DNA of 33,167 nt from Smithella sp. (GCA_012797505.1 JAAZOZ010000033.1:1-33167); one strand, 5' to 3'. Positions 18,849 to 27,778 are shown, counted from the first letter of the stretch. Notes: generated by a model not told the origin, from the letters alone. Numbers and translations: made by a program.

Positions 18849-19912
18849 AGAAGCAAAGGAAATTCTGTGTTTACTGCGGCGGTCTGATTGTGAAGAAAAA
18901 GGAAGATTTGGTCTGGCGGGATTTTTGTTCGGTGTGCCGCTGTTTTTTTTACGACAATCCGCTGCCGGTGGTCTCGGCAATTGTGGACGTATCCAGGCAG
19001 ATCCTGCTGGTGAAGCGCGACCGGGCGCCGTTTAAAGGCCGCTGGTGTCTCCCGACCGGCTTCGCGGAAGCTGGTGAAAACATCGAGCAAGCCGTTCTTC
19101 GCGAACTTTGCGAAGAAACCGGCATTCGGGGCCGGATCAGCCGGCTTCTGGACGTCGATTCCTATAAAAGCCGGTTTTACGGCGACCTGATCTTTCTGAC
19201 GTTTGTCGTGGAAAAAACCGCCGGAAAAGTCGCGGCGGGCGACGACAGCGCCCAGGCGAAGTTCTTCACGATCGACCGCATCCCGCCGCTCGCTTTCCGC
19301 TCGAACCGGCGCGCCGTAGCGGCATACATCAAAAGCAAAAAGGATTACTGGGCCGTTCTGGACGCCATCAAACCGCATGGGGAAAAAACCTTCCACGCCG
19401 CGAAGCAAGCCAATTCCCTCACCAGGCGCCTGATCGGCAACCTTTCGAAAAACCGGGAAATCATGATCCGTCAGTGGATCGATGACGTGTCCGTCAACCC
19501 TTCCACGCAAGAATACCACCGCTATGAACCGGCCATCCTTTACGCCATCTGTGATCGAATCATCTCGCAGATTACACGCTGGCTGGGAGACGCTTACGCC
19601 ATCGAACACATCAAAAATTTTTACATCAAGCTGGGGCGGGAGCGAAAAAAGTCCGGAACGCTCATCAGCAGCGCACTGAGCGCCTTGAGTCTGATCCGGA
19701 AGCACATCTGGGACGTCGCTCTGGCCCGGGGCGCACTGCAGAAGAACCTCGGCCTGTACGCCACATTTGAGCTGCAGCGGCGCATGACCGTGTTTTTCGA
19801 TCTGGCCGCTTTTTACATCGCGCGAGGGTATGAATCCTCGAAAACGAGACCGTCGCCGGCGCAAACTCCCGCCGCCGATTCTTTAAAAACAAGGAGACGA
19901 AAAACCATTTAA
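18845..19912 (+). CDS. Nudix hydrolase (N-terminal zinc-ribbon-like) with C-terminal RsbRD_N-like helical domain
   Basis: 'FCVYCGGLIVKKKEDLVWRDFCSVCRCFFYDNPLPVVSAIV', Nudix box 'GFAEAGENIEQAVLRELCEETGI', then 'LIGNLSKNREIMIRQWIDDVSVNPSTQEYHRYEPAILYAICDRIISQITRWLGDAYAIEHIKNFYIKLGRERKKSGTLISSALSALSLIRKHIWDVA'. Confidence 0.88.
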   Translation: MKKQRKFCVYCGGLIVKKKEDLVWRDFCSVCRCFFYDNPLPVVSAIVDVSRQILLVKRDRAPFKGRWCLPTGFAEAGENIEQAVLRELCEETGIRGRISRLLDVDSYKSRFYGDLIFLTFVVEKTAGKVAAGDDSAQAKFFTIDRIPPLAFRSNRRAVAAYIKSKKDYWAVLDAIKPHGEKTFHAAKQANSLTRRLIGNLSKNREIMIRQWIDDVSVNPSTQEYHRYEPAILYAICDRIISQITRWLGDAYAIEHIKNFYIKLGRERKKSGTLISSALSALSLIRKHIWDVALARGALQKNLGLYATFELQRRMTVFFDLAAFYIARGYESSKTRPSPAQTPAADSLKTRRRKTI

Positions 19913-19917
19913 TCTTA

Positions 19918-19946
19918 TTGACGCAAATTATCAGCCATGATAGAAA
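19918..19946 (+). promoter_or_regulatory. Putative sigma-70 promoter upstream of the DRTGG gene
   Basis: TTGACG - 17 nt - TAGAAA. Confidence 0.35.
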
Positions 19947-20019
19947 GGTATGCCTTTTTACGAACGCGATGCGCGCGGCAGTTCATTAAACCATTTTGCG
20001 GATCGATGAGGAGCAGCCT

Positions 20020-20394
20020 TTGAAACTGAGTGAAGTGAGAGATATTCTGGACGCGGAAATCATTGTCGGTGAAGACTGTCTTGACCTGGAAGTGCACACA
20101 GCCTTCGGCGCCGACCTGATGAGCGACGTGCTGGCTTTCGCCAAGGCGGGCAGCCTGCTCTTGACCGGCCTGACCAACACCCAGGTGATCCGGACCGCCA
20201 ACGTACTGGACATCGCCGCCATTATTCTGGTGCGGGGCAAAAAACCGTCATCCGAAACGATCGCTTTGGCCAGCGAACTGAAAATTCCCATTCTGACCAC
20301 CAAATACATTCTCTTTGAAACAGCGGGACGTCTTTACATGAAAGGCATCGTCGGCTGCCTGTCAAAAGTTGAAAACACCAGTGGGCGAACCTAA
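20020..20394 (+). CDS. DRTGG-domain protein (TTG start with GAGGAG upstream)
   Basis: 'LKLSEVRDILDAEIIVGEDCLDLEVHTAFGADLMSDVLAFAKAGSLLLTGLTNTQVIRTANVLDIAAIILVRGKKPSSETIALASELKIPILTTKYILFETAGRLY'. Confidence 0.85.
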   Translation: MKLSEVRDILDAEIIVGEDCLDLEVHTAFGADLMSDVLAFAKAGSLLLTGLTNTQVIRTANVLDIAAIILVRGKKPSSETIALASELKIPILTTKYILFETAGRLYMKGIVGCLSKVENTSGRT

Positions 20395-20818
20395 ACCAAA
20401 CCTCTATTCGGAAAGTTTTCATATCGAAGGCGGCAACTTCAATTCCGCAGGCATTGTATCGACCAGCATTAAATCCATTCTGAAAAAACTGGGCATTCCC
20501 GGAGACATCGTCCGAAAAGCCGCCATCGTCTCGTACGAGGCGGAAATCAATGTCGTGTCCTATGCCAAAAAAGCCGTCGTGAACCTGACCGTCGGACCCG
20601 GCGTGGTGCGCATCGAAGTCATCGATGAAGGCCAGGGCATTCCCAATATTGATCTGGCGATGCAGGAAGGGTATTCCACCGCCGATCAGAGAATCCGGGA
20701 AATGGGATTCGGCGCGGGGATGGGGCTGTGCAACATCAAAAATTATTCCGATGATTTCCATATCGAGTCGGAGGTCGGCAAGGGAACGCATCTGAAGATG
20801 ACCATTCAAACACCATAA
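20369..20818 (+). CDS. RsbW/anti-sigma-factor-like HATPase protein (start 20369 or GTG 20381)
   Basis: 'DIVRKAAIVSYEAEINVVSYAKKAVVNLTVGPGVVRIEVIDEGQGIPNIDLAMQEGYSTADQRIREMGFGAGMGLCNIKNYSDDFHIESEVGKGTHLKMTI' with N, G1 and G2 box patterns. Confidence 0.9.
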   Translation: MKTPVGEPKPNLYSESFHIEGGNFNSAGIVSTSIKSILKKLGIPGDIVRKAAIVSYEAEINVVSYAKKAVVNLTVGPGVVRIEVIDEGQGIPNIDLAMQEGYSTADQRIREMGFGAGMGLCNIKNYSDDFHIESEVGKGTHLKMTIQTP

Positions 20819-20840
20819 CGGAAGAGCAAAGGATTACCCT

Positions 20841-21182
20841 ATGAACGTTGAAGCAATTGTTGCGGCTGTGGGGCTGGAGGTCAAGTGCGGCAGAGAGAGC
20901 CTGGGCAGAGAGGTTACCGGCGGCTACACCGGAGACCTGTTGAGCGATGTCATGGGCCACTCCAAAGAGGGCTATCTCTGGATCACCCGCCAGGTGCACC
21001 AGAATATTGTCGCCGTCGCCAGCCTCAAGGAGCACGCGGGCATTATCCTGATCAACGGCTGTGAACCGGCCGCAGAAACGCTGGAGAAAGCCGAGGCGGA
21101 AAAGATTCCCGTGATGGTGTCCGTTCTGCCCGCCTTTGAGCTCTCGGGCAGGATTTATAATTTACTGACGTCCCCAGGCTGA
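20841..21182 (+). CDS. Second DRTGG-domain protein
   Basis: 113 aa 'MNVEAIVAAVGLEVKCGRESLGREVTGGYTGDLLSDVMGHSKEGYLWITRQVHQNIVAVASLKEHAGIILINGCEPAAETLEKAEAEKIPVMVSVLPAFELSGRIYNLL'. Confidence 0.82.
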   Translation: MNVEAIVAAVGLEVKCGRESLGREVTGGYTGDLLSDVMGHSKEGYLWITRQVHQNIVAVASLKEHAGIILINGCEPAAETLEKAEAEKIPVMVSVLPAFELSGRIYNLLTSPG

Positions 21183-21213
21183 TCGTCGACGACACCCTCC
21201 CCGGGCGGAACCG

Positions 21214-21960
21214 ATGCTGAAAGTTTTTAACTGCGATCTTCATATCCACACCTGCCTGTCGCCCTGCGCCGAGCTGGATATGCATCCGAAAGCCCTGGTG
21301 GAGCGGGCCCTCGAGCAGCGCCTCGACATCATTGCCGTGAGCGACCACAACGCTTCCGCGAATGTCCCCTACGTGATGGCGGCCGCCGCGGGAAAAAGCA
21401 TCTGCGTTCTCCCCGCCATGGAAATCACGACCAGCGAGGAAGTGCACCTGCTGGCGCTCTTCGGACGTCTGACCGACCTTCAACAGCTTCAAGCGATCAT
21501 TGACCGGCACCTGTTCGGGGAAAATGATGAAGACCGTTTCGGCGTGCAGGCCATTGTCAATGAGCGGGGCGAAGTGGAGGGATTGAATCATCAACTCCTC
21601 ATCGGCGCGACGGATTTGCCCATCGATCCCCTCGTGGACACGATTCATCAGCTGGGCGGCCTCGCCGTTCCCGCCCACATCGACCGCGAAAGCTTCAGCG
21701 TATTGAGCCAGCTCGGATTTATTGACGAAAGCTCCCGTTTTGACGCGCTGGAAATCTCCAAACGCCTGGGCATCCGGCAGGGGCGCGAGCGGTACCCCGA
21801 ACTCGCCCGGTATGCCTTTTTAACGTCTTCCGACGCCCACTTTATCCCGGACATCGGAACAGCAACCACGCCGTTCCTTATGGAAAAGCCGACCTTCGAC
21901 GAAATTACGATGGCCGTCTCCGGACAAAACGGCCGTCAAATCCTGGAGCAGCCATGCTGA
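21214..21960 (+). CDS. PHP-domain phosphoesterase
   Basis: 'FNCDLHIHTCLSPCAELDMHPKALVERALEQRLDIIAVSDHNASAN..', 'GGLAVPAHIDRE', 'FLTSSDAHFIPDIG' metal-ligand motifs. Confidence 0.92.
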   Translation: MLKVFNCDLHIHTCLSPCAELDMHPKALVERALEQRLDIIAVSDHNASANVPYVMAAAAGKSICVLPAMEITTSEEVHLLALFGRLTDLQQLQAIIDRHLFGENDEDRFGVQAIVNERGEVEGLNHQLLIGATDLPIDPLVDTIHQLGGLAVPAHIDRESFSVLSQLGFIDESSRFDALEISKRLGIRQGRERYPELARYAFLTSSDAHFIPDIGTATTPFLMEKPTFDEITMAVSGQNGRQILEQPC

Positions 21961-22502
21961 CGCTGGCCGATCATATTCTGGACATCGCTGAAAATTCCGT
22001 GCGCGCGGGCGCGAAATTGATTTCCATTTTCATTGAGGAAGATTCCGCAAACGATTTGCTGACGCTTGAAATTTCGGATGACGGCCACGGCATGGCCAAA
22101 GACGTCCTGCAAAAAGTCCTGGACCCCTTTTATACGACCAAAACGGTCCGGCGCGTGGGACTGGGTCTGCCCCTGCTGAAGGACGCCGCCCAGCGGGCCG
22201 GCGGCACATTTCAATTGAAATCTGAAGAAAACTGCGGAACTACGGTAAAGGCCACGTTTGGCCTGCGTCATTTGGACAGGCAGCCCCTGGGTGCTATTAT
22301 TAACACAATCATTATTCTCATTATTTCTAATTCTGATATTGATTTTTTTTATAAACACAGGCATAATGACCGGCAGTTTGAGATGGATACGCGTAAAATC
22401 CGCAAAGAAATCGAGGATATACCGATTAACCATCCTGAAGTCATAAAATATATCCGGCGCGCAATGGAAGAAGGGTTGCAGGAGATAGAACCGGAAGCCT
22501 AG
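21954..22502 (+). CDS. Histidine-kinase-like ATPase (HATPase_c) protein without visible phosphoacceptor domain
   Basis: 'ILDIAENSVRAGAKLISIFIEED..LTLEISDDGHGMAKDVLQKVLDPFYTTKTVRRVGLGLPLLKDAAQRAGGTFQLKSEENCGTTVKATF'. Confidence 0.9.
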   Translation: MLTLADHILDIAENSVRAGAKLISIFIEEDSANDLLTLEISDDGHGMAKDVLQKVLDPFYTTKTVRRVGLGLPLLKDAAQRAGGTFQLKSEENCGTTVKATFGLRHLDRQPLGAIINTIIILIISNSDIDFFYKHRHNDRQFEMDTRKIRKEIEDIPINHPEVIKYIRRAMEEGLQEIEPEA

Positions 22503-22531
22503 CGCGCCGCGAAGATTTGAGGAGGACGTAC

Positions 22532-23026
22532 ATGAAAGCTGAAGATACAGAGTTGTTGAAAGAGTTCACTCCGGAGCAGGTGGCAAAGTTGGACAGCATC
22601 ATTGACAAGCACAAAGGAAAGGCGGGCGGCCTGATTCCCGTTCTCGAAGAGGCACAGGTTTGTCTGGAATACCTGCCGATGTCTGTGCAGAAAAGAATTG
22701 CCGCCGGGTTGAATCTGCCGCTGAGCCGCGTCTATGGCGTGGTCACCTTTTATTCGTTCTTCACCATGACCCCGCGCGGCAAGCACACGGTTCGCGTCTG
22801 TCTGGGCACCGCCTGCTACGTTCGCGGAGGCAAGGCGCTTGCGGAGGCGCTCCAGAAACAGTTCGGGATTAAAGAAGGGGAAACGACGGCAGACCGCCTG
22901 TTCACGCTGGAATCCGTCCGCTGTCTCGGCGCCTGCGGTCTGGGCCCGGTCGTTGTCGTAGATGAAGATGTTCACGGGCGCGTCAAGCCCGCCAAGATCA
23001 AAGAGGTCCTGAGTCAATACAATTAA
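22532..23026 (+). CDS. NuoE/HydC-like [2Fe-2S] NAD(P)H oxidoreductase subunit
   Basis: 'AGGLIPVLEEAQVCLEYLPMSVQKRIAAGLNLPLSRVYGVVTFYSFFTMTPRGKHTVRVCLGTACYVRGG..VRCLGACGLGPVVVVDEDVHGRVKP'; strong RBS. Confidence 0.94.
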   Translation: MKAEDTELLKEFTPEQVAKLDSIIDKHKGKAGGLIPVLEEAQVCLEYLPMSVQKRIAAGLNLPLSRVYGVVTFYSFFTMTPRGKHTVRVCLGTACYVRGGKALAEALQKQFGIKEGETTADRLFTLESVRCLGACGLGPVVVVDEDVHGRVKPAKIKEVLSQYN

Positions 23027-23058
23027 TTACCGATCAAAAGATAACGGAGGACACGCCC

Positions 23059-23442
23059 ATGGCGAAAATAACCATCGATGATTTGAAAAAAATTAAGGAG
23101 AAAGTGCACAAGGAAATGTCTTTGCGCGACGGCGATCGCCGCGTCAAAGTCACTGTTCATATGGGAACCTGCGGCATCGCTTCCGGCGCGAAGGAAGTGA
23201 TGGACACGCTGCTGGAAGAAATTGAAGCCGCCAAAGCGCAGGACGTGATTGTCACCACCTCCGGCTGCATGGGCCTGTGCAGCCGCGAACCGCTCGTAAC
23301 CGTCGAAGTTCTGAATGCCGAGCCGATCAAATACGAATACGTCAATCCCAACAAAATGAGGCAGATTTTCAAGCGCCATATTCTGGCGGGAGAAATCCAA
23401 ACGCCTTTTGTGCTGGCCAAAGGCTCTGAAGTTTTAAAATAA
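23059..23442 (+). CDS. Thioredoxin-like [2Fe-2S] ferredoxin subunit
   Basis: 127 aa; 'VHMGTCGIASGAKEVMDTLLEEIE..VIVTTSGCMGLCSREPLVTVEV' (CX..CX..CxxxC pattern). Confidence 0.9.
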   Translation: MAKITIDDLKKIKEKVHKEMSLRDGDRRVKVTVHMGTCGIASGAKEVMDTLLEEIEAAKAQDVIVTTSGCMGLCSREPLVTVEVLNAEPIKYEYVNPNKMRQIFKRHILAGEIQTPFVLAKGSEVLK

Positions 23443-23508
23443 ACAGTTCATCATGCTCGCGGCCGTCATGCGAACCGCGGTCTGATGATTAAGGAGGATA
23501 TTGGATTC

Positions 23509-26500
23509 ATGAAAGTATTTCGTTCACACATACTGATTTGCGGCGGAACGGGCTGCCAGGCTTCCGGCAGCCTCGGCGTCAAAAATGCCCTTTTGGAAGA
23601 ACTGGTCAAAAGAAAACTGGCCGAAGAGATCAAAGTGGTCGAAACCGGCTGCAACGGATTCTGCGCGCTGGGCCCCATCATGGTGGTTTACCCGGAAGGC
23701 GTCATCTACATCAGCCTGAAGCCGGCCGACATCCCCGAACTGGTCGAAGAACACCTGATCAAAGGCCGCATTGTCGATAAGCTGCTTTACCGCGAACCGG
23801 GCACGGACAAAACCATTCCTACCATGCAGGACATCCCCTTCTTCGCCCACCAGGAACTGCGGGTGCTGAGAAACCGCGGATTGATCGATCCCGAAAAAAT
23901 CGAAGAATACATTGCCCGCGACGGCTATGCCGGCATGGCCAAGGCGCTCACCGAAATGACGCCGGAACAGATCGTCCAGGAAATGCTGGATTCGGGGCTG
24001 CGGGGCCGCGGCGGCGCGGGCTTCCCCACCGGTCTGAAATGGAAGTTTGCCGCCGGCTCCAAAGGCGACGTCAAATACGTTTTATGCAACGCCGATGAAG
24101 GCGACCCGGGCGCGTTCATGGACCGCAGTGTTCTGGAAGCGGATCCGCACGCCGTTCTGGAAGGCATGGTCATCGCGGCCAAAGCGATCGGCTCTCATTC
24201 CGGCTACATTTACTGCCGCGCGGAATATCCGCTGGCCATCCACCGCCTGAACGTCGCCATTGCGCAGGCCAAAGAAGCCGGCCTGCTGGGCAAGGACATC
24301 CTCGGCACGGGCTTTGACTTCGATCTCGAAATTTACCAGGGCGCGGGCGCGTTTGTCTGCGGCGAGGAAACAGCCCTCATGACCTCCATTGAAGGAAAAC
24401 GCGGCATGCCCCGACCCCGTCCGCCCTTCCCTGCCGTGGCAGGCCTGTGGCAGAAACCCAGTATTCTGAATAACGTTGAAACACTGGCCAATGTCGGACA
24501 GATCATCCTGCGCGGCGCCAAATGGCACGCGTCGATCGGCACCGAGAAAAGCAAGGGCACAAAAGTGTTCGCCCTCACCGGCGACGTCAACAACGTGGGC
24601 CTGGTGGAAGTCCCGATGGGCACCAAACTGGGCACGATCGTCTATGACATCGGCGGCGGCATTCCCAAAGGCAAGAAATTCAAGGCGGCGCAGCTGGGCG
24701 GCCCGTCCGGCGGCTGCATTCCGGTTCAGCATCTCAACGCCTCCGTCGATTACGAAAAAGTCGCGGAGCTGGGCGCCATTATGGGGTCCGGCGGTCTGAT
24801 CGTCATGAACGAAGACAAGTGCGCCGTCGATATGGCGCGGTTCTTCATGGACTTCTGTCAGGATGAATCCTGCGGAAAATGCACCCCCTGCCGCGAGGGC
24901 ACCAAACGCATGCTGGAAATCCTGACCAACATCACACAGGGCAAAGGCAAACCCGGCGACATCGAACTGCTCGAGGAAATGGCCGGCGTCATTAAAAACG
25001 CGGCGCTGTGCGGCCTGGGACAGACGGCGCCCAACCCCGTTTTGAGCACCATCCGCTACTTCCGCAAGGAATACGAAGAGCATATTTTTCAGCATCGCTG
25101 CCAGGCCACCGTTTGCTCGGCCTTGTTCAAATCCCCCTGCCAGCACACCTGTCCGGTGGAAATGGACATCCCCTCCTATATTGCGCTGGTGCGCGAAGGC
25201 CGGTTTGAGGACGCCTACAAGATCCTGCTCCAGACCAATCCCTTCCCGTCGGTTTGCGGCCGCGTCTGTGACCACAAATGCCAGTCCAAGTGCCGCCGCG
25301 GCAATATGGATGAACCGCTGGCCATCAAGTTTCTGAAACGATTCATCACCGACAACGCGCCGCGTCCGAAAACCGACCCGGCGCCGGTCACCCGCAAGGA
25401 AAAGATCGCCGTCGTCGGCGCCGGGCCGGCCGGCCTGACCGCCGCCCGCGACCTCGCGCTGCGCGGCTACAAGGTAACCGTTTTCGAAGAGCTCCCGTAT
25501 GCGGGCGGCATGCTGCGCTGGGGCATCCCGGCCTACCGGCTGCCGCGCAACATCCTGCAGGGAGAAATTGACGACATCACCGCGCTGGGCGTGGAGATTC
25601 GCCTGAACATCCGCGTGGGGAAAGACATCGCCTTTTCACAGTTGGAAAAGGATTTTGACTACTTCTATCTCGCCACCGGCGCGCACAAGAGCCAGAAAAT
25701 GCGCGTGGAAGGCGAAGACCTGGCCAATGTTTTCGGCGGCGTGGAATTCCTGCGCGACTTCAACAACAACGAAGACAAATGGCTCAGGGGCGAAAAGACG
25801 CTGGGTAAGAAAGTGGCGGTCATCGGCGGCGGAAACTCGGCGATCGATGCGGCCCGTGTGGCGCTCCGCCTCGGTTCGGAAGTCACCATCCTGTACCGCC
25901 GGCTGAGGCAGGATATGCCCGCGGCGGAAGAAGAAATCAAGGCAGCGGAAGAAGAAGGAATCAAGATCGAATACCTGATCGCTCCGCTGAAAATCGACGG
26001 AACCAAAGGCAAAGTGAGCTCCATCACCTGCCAGCGGATGAAACTGGGCGACTTTGACAACAGCGGCCGCAAGAAACCCGCGGCGATCGAAGGCTCCGAA
26101 TTTACGCTGGCCGTCGACGCGATCGTGGCCGCCATCGGCCAGGTTCCGGATATGAGCTTCATCGACAAGAAGGTCGGCGTTGAAATCAACAAGTGGGACT
26201 GCTACACGGTCGGCAAGGGCTTCAAGTCCCGCACGACGAACCCCCGCTACTTCGCGGGCGGCGACGCGGAAACCGGGCCCGACACGGTCATTGGCGCCAT
26301 TGCCGCGGGTCATCAGGCGGCGGATGATATCGACGCGGCCATTCGCCAGGCGAATCATGAGCCGGCTTACGAAAAGCCCGCGCTCGAAAAAATTGACGTG
26401 CCGCTGGTGATCGACGACGAAACGACTGAAACGCCGCAGATGCCGATGCCCGAAATGCACCATGCCACGCGCAAGATGAGCTTCGCGGAAGTGGAACTGG

Positions 26501-26565
26501 GCTTCAGCAAGGAAGACGCCATGAAGGAAGCCTGCCGCTGCCTGCGCTGCGACGCGTCGGTTTAA
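23509..26565 (+). CDS. NuoF/HydB-like NADH-binding subunit fused to a GltD/NfnB-like FAD-NAD(P)-binding oxidoreductase
   Basis: N-terminal Trx-like 2Fe-2S 'ICGGTGCQASGS..ETGCNGFCALGPIMVV'; NuoF core 'GLRGRGGAGFPTGLKWKFA..CNADEGDPGAFMDR', 'CGKCTPCREGTKRMLEIL'; GltD part 'CQHTCPVEMDIPSYIALVREGRFEDAYKILLQTNPFPSVCGRVCDHKCQSKCRRG', 'IAVVGAGPAGLTAARDLALRGYKVTVFE', 'VAVIGGGNSAIDAARVALRLGSEVTILYRR', 'RYFAGGDAETGPDTVIGAIAAGHQAA'. Confidence 0.95.
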   Translation: MKVFRSHILICGGTGCQASGSLGVKNALLEELVKRKLAEEIKVVETGCNGFCALGPIMVVYPEGVIYISLKPADIPELVEEHLIKGRIVDKLLYREPGTDKTIPTMQDIPFFAHQELRVLRNRGLIDPEKIEEYIARDGYAGMAKALTEMTPEQIVQEMLDSGLRGRGGAGFPTGLKWKFAAGSKGDVKYVLCNADEGDPGAFMDRSVLEADPHAVLEGMVIAAKAIGSHSGYIYCRAEYPLAIHRLNVAIAQAKEAGLLGKDILGTGFDFDLEIYQGAGAFVCGEETALMTSIEGKRGMPRPRPPFPAVAGLWQKPSILNNVETLANVGQIILRGAKWHASIGTEKSKGTKVFALTGDVNNVGLVEVPMGTKLGTIVYDIGGGIPKGKKFKAAQLGGPSGGCIPVQHLNASVDYEKVAELGAIMGSGGLIVMNEDKCAVDMARFFMDFCQDESCGKCTPCREGTKRMLEILTNITQGKGKPGDIELLEEMAGVIKNAALCGLGQTAPNPVLSTIRYFRKEYEEHIFQHRCQATVCSALFKSPCQHTCPVEMDIPSYIALVREGRFEDAYKILLQTNPFPSVCGRVCDHKCQSKCRRGNMDEPLAIKFLKRFITDNAPRPKTDPAPVTRKEKIAVVGAGPAGLTAARDLALRGYKVTVFEELPYAGGMLRWGIPAYRLPRNILQGEIDDITALGVEIRLNIRVGKDIAFSQLEKDFDYFYLATGAHKSQKMRVEGEDLANVFGGVEFLRDFNNNEDKWLRGEKTLGKKVAVIGGGNSAIDAARVALRLGSEVTILYRRLRQDMPAAEEEIKAAEEEGIKIEYLIAPLKIDGTKGKVSSITCQRMKLGDFDNSGRKKPAAIEGSEFTLAVDAIVAAIGQVPDMSFIDKKVGVEINKWDCYTVGKGFKSRTTNPRYFAGGDAETGPDTVIGAIAAGHQAADDIDAAIRQANHEPAYEKPALEKIDVPLVIDDETTETPQMPMPEMHHATRKMSFAEVELGFSKEDAMKEACRCLRCDASV

Positions 26566-26593
26566 GATTCTTCAATCAACCCCCCTCATCAAC

Positions 26594-26634
26594 AAAGGGC
26601 GATTCCCGGTCTTTCAGGAATCGCCCTTTTTCTT
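26594..26634. terminator. Rho-independent terminator (probably bidirectional) between convergent genes
   Basis: GGGCGATTCC-cggtctttca-GGAATCGCCC followed by TTTTT and preceded by an A-rich stretch. Confidence 0.9.
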
Positions 26635-26662
26635 TGCCCGGTCACGATGGGACGCCGAGGGA

Positions 26663-27778
26663 TCAGAGAGAGCCCAGGGCAATGAGCTCCTTGATATTGA
26701 TATGCCGGGACTCCTCCACGGACAAGCCCTCGCGGATCAGCTCCAGCACATGCGGCTTTTCCTCCGGGAACGCGTAGCCTTCATAGGACTGGGAGAAAAG
26801 CAGGCCTCCCTGCCGGTTGGTCCAGGCGTTCATGTTGTGGTCAAAGCAGACGCGCGACGTGACGTTCAGGTTTTCGATCATCACCTGCAATTCTTCCAGC
26901 CGCTCGTGGGGCGATGAAATATGCAGCCTTCCTTGTTCGTATTCCTCAAAAAGTCCCGTGCCCTGACGGGGTACCAGGGGACGCGACCGGATGTAGTGCG
27001 GATTGATCGCGCTGAGCACACGCGCCGTATTCTCCGCGTGCCGGCGCCAGCGCTCCCTGCCGCCCAGATCGGGCATCCAGTACTCGGAAAGCTGAAAACC
27101 GGCGGCCATCGCTTTTTTGCCGCCTTCAATCTGCTCCTCGCTGGCAACGCCTTTGCGGACGATTTTCAAAATTTCATCATCGCCCGTTTCCAGACCGACA
27201 TGAATGCGGTCCAGACCCGCTTTACGAATCGCGACCAGTTCCTCCAGCTTCCTTTGCGCCAGCGTTTTTGAGCGGGTATAGGAAGTCACCCTGGTGAGGC
27301 TGACCAGCGTTTTTCGCAAATGTTGAAGCACTTCGACAAATTCGCCGGGCCTCATGATCATACTGTTGGCGTCCTGAAGAAAAGCCGTTTTGCCGCCGTA
27401 GTACAACCAGTTGAAAACGGATGAAAAACAGTAGTTTTCCCGCAGATAAGGGTCGACGCTCAGAATCGCCTGCAGTACCTCGCGGTTGATGCGTCCATCG
27501 TTCCCCGTCTTGATGGAAATTTCCCGGATTTCGTCCGAGATGGCTTTGACGGTGTCGATGTCCGCCTTGACGTCCGCTACCGGCCGGTAACCGAAGGGAT
27601 GGCCTTTGTACATTTCGCAAAACGTGCATTTATTCCAGGGGCAATTTTCCGTAATTCTCAACAACAGCGAAGCACTGCCCCCTTCGCTGGGCGGCCGGTA
27701 CACACCTACGGCAAACGTTAATTTACTTATGTTTTCAACGTTTTCCCGATAAGATTCGGGTTTCGTAAAAGACGCCAT
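26663..27778 (-). CDS. Radical SAM protein
   Basis: 371 aa; 'ASLLLRITENCPWNKCTFCEMYKG' cluster motif, 'ISIKTGNDGRINREVLQAIL', 'LDRIHVGLETGDDEILKIVRKG'. Confidence 0.9.
   Translation of the reverse strand: MASFTKPESYRENVENISKLTFAVGVYRPPSEGGSASLLLRITENCPWNKCTFCEMYKGHPFGYRPVADVKADIDTVKAISDEIREISIKTGNDGRINREVLQAILSVDPYLRENYCFSSVFNWLYYGGKTAFLQDANSMIMRPGEFVEVLQHLRKTLVSLTRVTSYTRSKTLAQRKLEELVAIRKAGLDRIHVGLETGDDEILKIVRKGVASEEQIEGGKKAMAAGFQLSEYWMPDLGGRERWRRHAENTARVLSAINPHYIRSRPLVPRQGTGLFEEYEQGRLHISSPHERLEELQVMIENLNVTSRVCFDHNMNAWTNRQGGLLFSQSYEGYAFPEEKPHVLELIREGLSVEESRHINIKELIALGSL

Noticed and set aside
22290-22400. AT-rich patch (cacaatcattattctcattatttctaattctgatattgattttttttataaac) that looked like an insertion or frameshift in the HATPase gene
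   Set aside because: The reading frame stays open and the encoded segment (LDRQPLGAIINTIIILIISNSDIDFFYKHRHNDRQFEMDTRKIRKEIEDIPINHPEVIKYIRRAMEEGL) looks like a normal C-terminus of this family; only local composition differs.
24082-25275. 397-aa minus-strand ORF inside the NuoF-GltD gene
   Set aside because: Antisense to a continuous 1,000-aa coding region with clear cofactor motifs.
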